Below, piece after piece: positions 52,958-61,700 of a stretch of DNA of 64,000 bases; positions within the stretch are counted from its first letter, which is position 1, and every line of letters begins with the position of its first letter. Below the pieces are notes generated by a model. It ran no database searches. It was not told the DNA's origin and saw only the letters and a program-made list of their open reading frames with translations. The stretch lies in contig FOSY01000002.1 in NCBI GenBank assembly GCA_900114405.1, positions 186,001 through 250,000 of the forward strand. Reading direction: 5' to 3'. A program made the translations under genes and the position numbers. Origin of the DNA: Lachnospiraceae bacterium KH1T2 (GTDB lineage: Bacteria; Bacillota; Clostridia; Lachnospirales; Lachnospiraceae).

Positions 52958-53860
52958 TTACTGATTGTCCTTTTTATTATATCCGAACATCCTCATCTGC
53001 TTTTCATCATTTCTCCAGTCCTTACGAACCTTTACCCACAGCTTGAGATTTACATGTTCTTCAAGAAGCTTTTCAGCTTCAAGACGTGCCCCTGTACCAA
53101 TTTTCTTTAACATAGAGCCGCCTTTTCCGATAATTATTCCTTTATGTGAATTTCTTTCGCAATAGATAGTGGCTTCTATATTCCAAATATCTCCGCGATT
53201 TTTCATGCTCTCGATCTCCACAGCTATTCCATGTGGTATCTCTTCTGAAAGATTTCTGAGGGCCTGTTCTCTGATAAGCTCTGATACAATATTTCTCTGA
53301 GATTCATCTGTTACTGTATCCTCATCATAAAAAGGCTCTCCATACGGAAGCAAACTGAATATTGCATCCAAAAGTTCCTGCTTGCCGGTACTGTGTTTAG
53401 CCGATACCGGTACTATAGCCTTAAATGGAAGTATATTTTTATATGCTTCGATCACAGGTGGGATCTCAGCTTTTTTCACAGTGTCGATCTTATTTACAAC
53501 AAGAATGACAGGAACATTCGCTTTCTCAAGTGTCTCCGCGATATATTTTTCTCCTGCACCAATGTATGTGGAAGGCTCTACAAGCCAAAGAACAGCATCG
53601 ACTTCTTCTATAGTCTTGACCGCAGCTCTATCCATATATTCACCAAGTGCATTTGCAGCTTTATGAATTCCGGGTGTATCAAGAAATACTATCTGACCTG
53701 CATCAGATGTATAAACCGTCTGCATACGCTTTCTTGTAGTCTGCGGCTTTCTTGATGTAATTGCAAGTTTCATACCGATGATGTGATTCATCAGCGTAGA
53801 TTTTCCAACGTTTGGCCTTCCCAGAATTGTTACAAATCCGGCCCTTTTTTCCTGACTCAA
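52958..53860 (-). CDS. era: GTPase Era
   Basis: Era binds 16S rRNA 3' ends and couples 30S maturation to the cell cycle. The 300-residue protein shows GRPNVGKSTLMN (G1), DTPG (G3), NKID (G4) and the C-terminal KH domain with GIIIGKGGSMLKKIG. The start is TTG 53858-53860 preceded by AAAGGA. The order M16 protease-era-recO is compact. Confidence 0.97.
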   Translation of the reverse strand: MSQEKRAGFVTILGRPNVGKSTLMNHIIGMKLAITSRKPQTTRKRMQTVYTSDAGQIVFLDTPGIHKAANALGEYMDRAAVKTIEEVDAVLWLVEPSTYIGAGEKYIAETLEKANVPVILVVNKIDTVKKAEIPPVIEAYKNILPFKAIVPVSAKHSTGKQELLDAIFSLLPYGEPFYDEDTVTDESQRNIVSELIREQALRNLSEEIPHGIAVEIESMKNRGDIWNIEATIYCERNSHKGIIIGKGGSMLKKIGTGARLEAEKLLEEHVNLKLWVKVRKDWRNDEKQMRMFGYNKKDNQ

Positions 53861-53878
53861 TTAAATTCCTTTCATGGA

Positions 53879-56797
53879 TCACGCAAGTGTGCGGATCGTC
53901 TTAAATAAATCTTTTTCTGAATTAATCTTTTCTTCGCTTCCTACAGCAGTGACAATTTCAGAATCCCTTATTGCCTCTGCATATGGAGCAAGCGACCTTA
54001 TAGTCTTTACATCACAGGAAAGAACTTCATCTCTCTCTTTCTGTGCTGCTTCATAAGTATAATCTCCCAGATAAGCAGAAAGGCTTCTGAGCCCTTGTGC
54101 CTTAGGATTAAGTGGTGTATCCATGCCACTGATCGCGCCTATGACAAATTTTGTCATATCTCTATCTGATGCATCGAAATTTCTAAGATAATCAGCGGCA
54201 CCATTAAATACATCTATTGTTTCTTTAAGATGCGGGTCACGATAAGAAACCATATAACAATCTCCGCCTCTTGTAAATGAGCTCATGCATCCATACGCAC
54301 CACCCTTTACACGAATATTCATCCAAAGATAGTCATATCCCATCATAACCTTAAGTACTTTAAGTGCACCTGTATACTCAAGTCCTTTTTTTCTATAGTC
54401 AGCAGCTTTTGCCGCATACTGAACCTGCGAAGCTGTCTTAAATCCTTCATTCTTGTTTTCAGGAACAAATTTCCATGTATTTCTTGCTGATTCTTCACCC
54501 GAAAGCTCTGCCTTAAATTTCTCGCCTTCGTTAAGAATCTTATCAAAGCATTCTTTTGAACCGGTGAAGTCAAACATCAGATTATCTTTTCTGAAAAGAA
54601 GTCCCTGTACCTGCTTCATCTTATCTATCAGATCATCTGCATTTGCATCGAAATCTTCAAGAACCTTGCATACTGTGTCATATAAGTCGATACCATTAAC
54701 TTCATCAATATACTTTGATGTAGCTGAAAAGTACGATGTAGCACGTCCTACAGCAGTAGCATGTCCTGATGATATCATTGAAGCAGACATTCTGCTCTTA
54801 AGCATCAAAAGCACTTCTTTAAGTCTCTTTTTATCATCAAGCTTGGTTCTGAAAAGAATTTCAGGAATTATCTTAAACGCAAAATCAAGCTTATCATCAA
54901 GGAATTTTCCTCGTGCCTCGAACATCGTGTCAAAGTCATCTGCATTATTCATTTTTGAATATGTGCATATTGAGAAATTAACACCACCGCTTTCAAGATT
55001 GATCTCATTATTAAGGTCTGAATAACTATAATTCTCTGTATCAAGCTGTCCCAGGATGTTTTTATAAATACCAAGGTACGGCGTAAGCTCTTCTGAAATA
55101 CTGTCAGTTTTTAACATTATTCCAAGGTAACTGATGCCATTCGTGAAAATGTCATGGTGAAGGAATAATGTATCATCACGCACTTCAGGCGAGTTGATAT
55201 ATGGTTCAGCCTTCGGCTCAATATCAGAAATTTCAAGCAGCGGGATGGTTTTAAGCTCTTCCTCAGTGCTTGGCTCATCCTGATATGCTTTAAGTGCCTT
55301 TGTATCTTCAATGATCTTTTCAAGCTCTTCTTTTGTCAGGCTGTTTTTATATGCCTCAAGCTTTTCAGCTGTCTTTTTATCATTCTTTTCTGTAAGACCT
55401 CTTACAGGTTTTAAGATAACCATAGAAGCAAAACTATTATCCAACAGCAATTTCTGAATAGCATTCTCGTACCAATCAGTTTCGGCAAGCCTTCTGAGCT
55501 CTTCGAATGTCTTATTTTCAGCTATGTGAACAAATGGCTGATCTGCGTCATAAAGCCAGCTGTCAAATGCCTGAAGTCCATACATAAGTCCCTTCGGGAA
55601 CTGTCCAAAATCAGCTTCGCGATAGCGGAATTCATAATAATTGATTCCGGCAAGTATAGCCTTTTTATCAATACCCTTCTGAACCTGCTCTGTGAGAACC
55701 TTCCTGATCACTTCGAGGAATCTGTCCTTATCTTCAGCCTCAGCCTTCTTTGCGATAACCGAAAAATACGGCTGATTGATTCCATTATCATAACTTCCAT
55801 CGATATCATCACCGATACCGGCATCAAGAAGTGCCTGCATTAAAGGTGCTCCCGGCACATCAAGCAAAGCATATTCAATGACCTCAAATCCGAGGTACTG
55901 AATAGGATCAAGGTTATTTCCTATAGAAACATTCCATGAAAGATATGTATTCTTCTCAAGCGGCTCATCAGCAGCAATAGAATATTCCTTTTCTACAACC
56001 TTCATTTCATCAAACGGCTTTTGAACTTTTATCGCGCTGTCGATCTCTTCCTTTGAATACTCACTGAGATATTCTTTATCGATCCAGTTAAGCTTTTCAG
56101 CCATATCGCAGTCACCATAAAGGTAAATATACGAGTTAGAAGGATGATAATACTTCTTGTGAAGTGAAAGGAACTGCTCGTATGTAAGCTCTGGTATTAC
56201 TTCCGGATCTCCGCCTGATTCATATGAATATTCAGTATCAGGATAAAGCGAACTCATGATATGACGAGAAAGCACATCATCAGCATTAGAGAATGCACCT
56301 TTCATCTCATTATAAACTACACCATTATATGTTATCGGGCCATCAAGGCTCTCCATCTCATAGTGCCAGCCCTCCTGCTTGAATATCTCTTCTCTTCTGT
56401 AGATATTCGGATGAAATACTGCATCAAGATAAACATCCATAAGATTCTGAAAGTCTTTGTCATTTACTGACGCCACAGGGAAAACTGTCTTATCCGGATA
56501 TGTCATGGCATTGAGGAATGTATTTAATGAACCCTTTGCCAGCTCAAGGAATGGATCTTTTGCCGGAAACTTTTTTGAACCGCAAAGAACAGTATGCTCT
56601 AATATGTGCGGAGTACCTGTAGAATCAACCGGAGGTGTTCTGAATCCGATGTTAAATACTTTATTATTATCATCATTTTCAAGCACCATCACTTTTGCGC
56701 CGGTCTTTACATGCTCCAGGAGATATCCTACAGAATTAAGATCCTCAATATTCTCCTTTTTTATGAGCTTATATGCCTTAACTGCATCTAAATTCAT
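53879..56797 (-). CDS. M16C family zinc metalloprotease (PreP-like)
   Basis: The 972-residue protein has the inverted zinc motif HILEH (H64, E67, H68) followed by a distal Glu region near 140, and the long two-half architecture of presequence-protease-like M16C enzymes. These degrade short unstructured peptides inside a closing chamber. No signal peptide is visible, so it is likely cytoplasmic. It lies just downstream of the sigma-like gene (21-bp gap) with GAAGGG before the ATG. Confidence 0.92.
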   Translation of the reverse strand: MNLDAVKAYKLIKKENIEDLNSVGYLLEHVKTGAKVMVLENDDNNKVFNIGFRTPPVDSTGTPHILEHTVLCGSKKFPAKDPFLELAKGSLNTFLNAMTYPDKTVFPVASVNDKDFQNLMDVYLDAVFHPNIYRREEIFKQEGWHYEMESLDGPITYNGVVYNEMKGAFSNADDVLSRHIMSSLYPDTEYSYESGGDPEVIPELTYEQFLSLHKKYYHPSNSYIYLYGDCDMAEKLNWIDKEYLSEYSKEEIDSAIKVQKPFDEMKVVEKEYSIAADEPLEKNTYLSWNVSIGNNLDPIQYLGFEVIEYALLDVPGAPLMQALLDAGIGDDIDGSYDNGINQPYFSVIAKKAEAEDKDRFLEVIRKVLTEQVQKGIDKKAILAGINYYEFRYREADFGQFPKGLMYGLQAFDSWLYDADQPFVHIAENKTFEELRRLAETDWYENAIQKLLLDNSFASMVILKPVRGLTEKNDKKTAEKLEAYKNSLTKEELEKIIEDTKALKAYQDEPSTEEELKTIPLLEISDIEPKAEPYINSPEVRDDTLFLHHDIFTNGISYLGIMLKTDSISEELTPYLGIYKNILGQLDTENYSYSDLNNEINLESGGVNFSICTYSKMNNADDFDTMFEARGKFLDDKLDFAFKIIPEILFRTKLDDKKRLKEVLLMLKSRMSASMISSGHATAVGRATSYFSATSKYIDEVNGIDLYDTVCKVLEDFDANADDLIDKMKQVQGLLFRKDNLMFDFTGSKECFDKILNEGEKFKAELSGEESARNTWKFVPENKNEGFKTASQVQYAAKAADYRKKGLEYTGALKVLKVMMGYDYLWMNIRVKGGAYGCMSSFTRGGDCYMVSYRDPHLKETIDVFNGAADYLRNFDASDRDMTKFVIGAISGMDTPLNPKAQGLRSLSAYLGDYTYEAAQKERDEVLSCDVKTIRSLAPYAEAIRDSEIVTAVGSEEKINSEKDLFKTIRTLA

Positions 56798-56818
56798 ATT
56801 TAACCCTTCTTTTCTAAA

Positions 56819-57580
56819 TTATTTTTGATCAATGGAATTTTTGATTAATCCATCGATATTATTACCTGTTATTCGGAGAGCTTCTTCAATATCTTCCACT
56901 TCAAATTCTGTTTCATGTGCAAGCTCCTCTGGTGTTACATCTCTTCTAAGATCTTCTGAAAGCTCTTTTGCAGCTCTTCCGATACCCGAGATTTTATCAA
57001 TGATAGAATCAATTCCGGATTTATCTTCAGAATCACGCTCAATTGCAGCATCCATCGTATCCATGATTGCTTTGCCTATCAATCCATCAACTTCGTCAAT
57101 GCTGTCAACTGTACCCAAAAGATCAACTGCCATCATAAGGCCAATATTTCCTTCGCCTATCAGATCCTCTATCTTCATTCCATGATAAACATAGAGTTTG
57201 GCGATATCGACAACGTCCTTAAGATGCATGTTTATAAGTTTCTTTTTTGCCTCTGCATCATCATGATCGACAGCTTCTTCAAGAATAGCCTTTTTTTCTT
57301 CTTCTGTATATTCAGGAAGTGTTTCAAGCTCCTCCAGATAAAAGCTCAAATAATTTCCATCATTTTCATCAAGAGGAAGATCATCTGACTCTGTGCCTTC
57401 CCAAACTCCAAATGAAATATGAAGTCCCTTAAAGTAATCACGAGTAAGCTTATCCTGCTCTTCAGTGAGTTCAAGCGGTCCAAAAAACTCTGCATATTTT
57501 TCTTCAGTTATATAATTATGCGATTCATGTGCAGAACGAACTGCTGCGTTTAATGTCTGACGATACTGATTTACATCCAT
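56819..57580 (-). CDS. Sigma-70-like protein lacking region 4
   Basis: The 253-residue protein has a region 2-like core (about 112-180): LKDVVDIAKLYVYHG then KIEDLIGEGNIGLMMAVDLL, which matches the core-binding segment of sigma-70 factors (region 2.2). The following stretch, where sigma factors carry aromatic residues for promoter melting (region 2.3/2.4), is aromatic-poor here. Region 3-like helices (about 195-245; KELSEDLRRDVTPEELAHE) follow, and the protein ends with no helix-turn-helix of region 4. The N-terminal 110 residues are acidic and unrecognised. It may bind RNA polymerase core without directing initiation, or be a decoy. Function is inference. Confidence 0.75.
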   Translation of the reverse strand: MDVNQYRQTLNAAVRSAHESHNYITEEKYAEFFGPLELTEEQDKLTRDYFKGLHISFGVWEGTESDDLPLDENDGNYLSFYLEELETLPEYTEEEKKAILEEAVDHDDAEAKKKLINMHLKDVVDIAKLYVYHGMKIEDLIGEGNIGLMMAVDLLGTVDSIDEVDGLIGKAIMDTMDAAIERDSEDKSGIDSIIDKISGIGRAAKELSEDLRRDVTPEELAHETEFEVEDIEEALRITGNNIDGLIKNSIDQK

Positions 57581-57608
57581 AGAAAATTAACACTCCATTA
57601 TATATAGC

Positions 57609-58481
57609 TTATTTATGTGTATGAGTAAAAAGGTGATCCTGGCAATACTCATAATTACCATTACACTTAGAGCAAAAGCGGAATTCAAGCATTGGATCGT
57701 CCAGCTCTGTTCTTCCGCAAACTGCGCACTTATGCTTTGTGATCCTTCCATCTGAGCTCTGATAACTGCCTTCTCTCTTTCCGCGGCGTGCAGCATTCAT
57801 ATAGCTGCTTTTTCTCTGCTGCTGTTTGAACCCGGCTACGGAAATATTTTTTGTAGAAAGCCAAAAGAGTACGAAATTCAGCATTGAAATAAATATGATA
57901 ACCTTCGCAAACCATGGGTATCTATATGCATCATATATGATGAAGGCGATATCAATCAAAGCAACATACTTCATCTTCAGAGGAAATATAAATTGAAACA
58001 TTATTTCCACATCAGGATAAGTTGCAGCAAAAGCAAGCGGTAATGACATTGTAATGTAATAAGTGCTCACATAATTTGATATCGCACTTCCAAAGATTAA
58101 ACCCATATAATCGTTTCCGCCAGAGCTGCCAAAAAGATATACTGCAAAAGCACCTACTATTGTAAATAATATTCCTGAAAAAACATATACATTATATCTG
58201 AAGTCGCCCCACACCCGTTCTAATGACGTTCCAATCCAATAATAAAAGAAGATCATTATCAAAGAAAAAATATCCAGTTCGTAACGTGGGATAAATATCC
58301 ATGATATTATCCTCCAAACCTGGCCATGCATTATTAGATATGGGTTAAATGTGATAAAGCTTGTGAAACCGATAAATCTCAAAGCATAACCTATTACATA
58401 TGTAAAAATTATAAGAGTTGTAAGATTTGGTATAGCATATCTACCAAATTTCTGTTCCATTTTATTCAGCCAATTGCCCAA
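57609..58481 (-). CDS. Rhomboid-fold membrane protein with C-terminal zinc ribbon, probably not a protease
   Basis: This 290-residue protein has about six membrane helices. LIMHGQVWRIISWIFIP is the signature first loop of rhomboid/derlin-type proteins, but no GxSG serine motif or matching His is visible, so it is likely inactive. The C-terminus has a zinc-ribbon-like pattern CAVCGRTE...FCSKCNGNYEYCQDH (about 249-285). The start is a TTG (58481) behind GGAGG. TMEM115/derlin-like relatives handle membrane protein traffic, but no role is known here. It is the first gene of a minus-strand transcript. Confidence 0.75.
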   Translation of the reverse strand: MGNWLNKMEQKFGRYAIPNLTTLIIFTYVIGYALRFIGFTSFITFNPYLIMHGQVWRIISWIFIPRYELDIFSLIMIFFYYWIGTSLERVWGDFRYNVYVFSGILFTIVGAFAVYLFGSSGGNDYMGLIFGSAISNYVSTYYITMSLPLAFAATYPDVEIMFQFIFPLKMKYVALIDIAFIIYDAYRYPWFAKVIIFISMLNFVLFWLSTKNISVAGFKQQQRKSSYMNAARRGKREGSYQSSDGRITKHKCAVCGRTELDDPMLEFRFCSKCNGNYEYCQDHLFTHTHK

Positions 58482-58538
58482 AATAATTTCCTCCGATTTA
58501 AATGCACTTGATTTATTTCAAGACGAATATCAGCTAAA

Positions 58539-58568
58539 AGTATAGCACATCAATAGGCTATTTGAAAA
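58539..58568 (-). promoter_or_regulatory. Candidate promoter of the rhomboid-like gene
   Basis: Minus-strand TTTTCA (58563-58568) and TATACT (58539-58544) are 18 bp apart. It is divergent from the activase promoter 30 bp away. Confidence 0.45.
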
Positions 58569-58599
58569 GATGTTCGATTATTTATGTTAACTTATCTGC

Positions 58600-58628
58600 T
58601 TGATAAATAACGAAAGTCGTCGTATACT
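58600..58628 (+). promoter_or_regulatory. Promoter upstream of the activase gene
   Basis: TTGATA (58600-58605) and TATACT (58623-58628) are 17 bp apart. The predicted start near 58635 lies at the base of a terminator-like hairpin. Confidence 0.7.
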
Positions 58629-58632
58629 ATGA

Positions 58633-58662
58633 AATCAGGCGTATCACTACGCCGATTTTTTT
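58633..58662 (+). terminator. Promoter-proximal terminator-like hairpin (attenuator candidate)
   Basis: GGCGTA/TACGCC with a TCAC loop, extended by AATC/GATT across one bulged base, is followed by seven T residues (58656-58662). It lies within the first 30 nt of the predicted transcript. On the minus strand there is no T-run, so it acts only on the activase transcript. Confidence 0.65.
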
Positions 58663-58720
58663 AAGTATAGAACTTTTCTAAAGTTTAAGACTGAAGTAAT
58701 AATTAATTAATGAGGTATTT

Positions 58721-61700
58721 ATGAAATATTCACTTGGAATTGATATCGGCTCTACAACTGTAAAAGTTGCGCTGCTCGACGAAAAGAATAATCTCATCTA
58801 CTCAGACTACAGACGTCACTTCGCTAATATACAAGAGACTCTTCGAGGTCTGCTCGAAGATGGATTCAAAGAAACAGGCGACGTTGATGTAGCACCTGTC
58901 ATAACAGGTTCCGGCGGACTCGCCCTCGCAAATAGTCTTGGAATTCCTTTTACACAGGAAGTTATCGCTGTAGCTACTGCACTTCAGATGTATGCACCGA
59001 AAACAGATGTTGCCATCGAGCTTGGTGGTGAGGATGCTAAGATCATATATTTCGAAGATGGTAATGTAGAACAGCGTATGAATGGAATTTGTGCCGGTGG
59101 TACAGGTTCTTTCATCGATCAGATGGCATCACTGCTTCATACTGATGCACCTGGTCTGAATGAATATGCCAAAAATTATCAGTCGCTCTACACTATTGCT
59201 GCAAGATGCGGCGTTTTTGCAAAAACCGATATTCAGCCACTTATCAACGAAGGTGCCGCTAAGGAAGACCTTGCTGCTTCAATTTTTCAGGCAGTTGTTA
59301 ACCAGACTATTTCAGGTCTTGCTTGTGGTAAGCCTATTCGCGGACATGTTGCTTTCCTTGGAGGACCGCTTCATTTCCTTACAGAGCTTAAAGCAGCTTT
59401 TATCCGTACATTAAAGCTTGATGATGAGCATGCTATCACACCTGAAAACTCTCATCTTTTCGCTGCAATGGGTTCTGCTCTCAATCACGAAGAGGGTACT
59501 GTTCTTCTCAGCTCTATCATTGACAAGCTTAAAAACGGTGTCAAAATTGCCTTTGAAGTAGCACGTATGGAACCTCTCTTTAAGGACGAAGCTGATTTCA
59601 AGGAATTCAATGATCGTCACGCAAGAGCAAAAGTTGCAACAGCTGACCTTTCAAGCTACCGCGGAAATGCCTATCTCGGAATTGATGCCGGTTCTACCAC
59701 AACTAAGTGTGCCCTTATTTCAGAAGACGGAAAGCTTCTTTATTCCTTCTACTCAAATAACAACGGATCGCCTATCAAAACAGCTATCAAGTCACTTAAA
59801 GAGCTTTACTCACTCATGCCGAAGGATGTACGTATCGCAGGTGCATGTTCCACAGGTTATGGTGAAGCACTTCTTAAATCAGCACTTATGCTTGATGAAG
59901 GCGAAGTAGAGACAGTTTCTCACTTCTATGCGGCATCTTTCTTCGACCCAAACGTTGACTGTATCCTCGACATCGGTGGTCAGGATATGAAATGTATCAA
60001 GATCAAGAATAATTCCGTTGATTCTGTACAGCTCAACGAAGCATGTTCTTCAGGATGCGGCTCATTCATAGAAACATTTGCCAAATCTCTGAATTTCTCA
60101 GTTCAGGACTTTGCCAAGGAAGCTCTTTTTGCTGAAAATCCTATCGACCTCGGAACTCGATGCACTGTATTTATGAATTCCAAGGTTAAGCAGGCACAGA
60201 AAGAAGGTGCTGCAGTAGCTGATATTTCTGCAGGACTTGCTTACTCCGTTATTAAGAATGCCCTGTTTAAGGTTATAAAGGTCTCTGACGCGTCAGAGCT
60301 TGGTAAAAATATTGTAGTACAGGGCGGAACTTTCTATAACAACGCTGTACTTCGTGCCTTTGAGAAGATTGCAAATTGTGAGGCTATACGTCCTGATATT
60401 GCTGGTATCATGGGAGCTTTTGGTGCGGCTCTTATCGCTAAAGAGCGCCATGTGAAGGGTACTGATTCCACAATGCTCACCATCAAGCAGATAAATGAGC
60501 TTGAATATACCACTTCAATGGCTAAATGTCAGGGATGTACTAACCACTGTCGTCTTACTATCAACAGATTCACAGGCGGACGTACATTCATCTCAGGAAA
60601 CCGCTGTGAAAAAGGACTTGGAAAGGCAAATTCACATAAAGATATTCCTAATCTTTACGATTATAAATATCACAGGATCTTTGATTATGAACCACTTCCG
60701 GCAAACGAAGCTCCACGCGGAAAGATCGGTATCCCAAGAGTTCTTAATATGTACGAGAACTATCCTTTCTGGTTTACCTTCTTTACAGAACTCGGCTATG
60801 AAGTAGTACTTTCTCCAAGGTCAACACACGACCTATATCAGCTTGGTATAGAGTCTATCCCTAGTGAATCAGAGTGCTACCCTGCCAAGCTTGTGCATGG
60901 ACATGTAACATGGCTTATTCGAAATGGTATCAAGCGCATTTTCTACCCTTCACTTTTCTATGAACGTGAAGAGTTTAAGGATGCCGGAAACCACTACAAC
61001 TGCCCTATTGTTACATCTTATCCTGAGAATATTAAAAATAACGTTGACGAGATAACAGAAGGAAAAATTGAATTTATCAAGCCGATGCTTGCTTTCACAT
61101 CAGAAGAGACTATCTATCCTCGTCTGATCGAGGCATTCCCTGACATAGACCCAGGAGATATAGTTTCAGCTGTAAGAAAAGCATGGAAAGAGCTTGCAAC
61201 AGCCAGACGTGATGTACAGCGCCGCGGTGAAGAAACACTCCGTTACATGGAAGAACATCACCTTAGAGGTATTGTTCTCGCCGGACGTCCTTACCATGTT
61301 GACCCAGAGATAAACCACGGTATTCCTGAGTTGATAACACAGCACAATGTATGTGTACTCACAGAGGATTCGATTTCTCACCTTGCACCGATAGACAGAG
61401 AACTTCGTGTAATGGATCAGTGGATGTACCATTCACGTCTTTATGCCGCAGCTCAGTATGTTAAGCTCAGAGATGACCTTGATCTCATCCAGCTCAATTC
61501 ATTTGGTTGTGGTCTTGATGCTGTTACTACAGACGAGGTTTATGAAATTCTTTCAGGATCAGGCAAAATTTATACATGCCTTAAGATCGATGAAGTGAAT
61601 AACCTCGGTGCTGCACGTATCAGAGTACGTTCTCTTCTTGCTGCTCTTAGAGTAAAGGAAATGAAGCACGAAAAGAGAGAAATTAAATCTTCTGCTTACG

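Noticed and set aside
54453..55025. 190-codon plus-strand ORF within the M16 protease gene
   Set aside because: Serine-rich shadow of the real gene with no ribosome site or family match.
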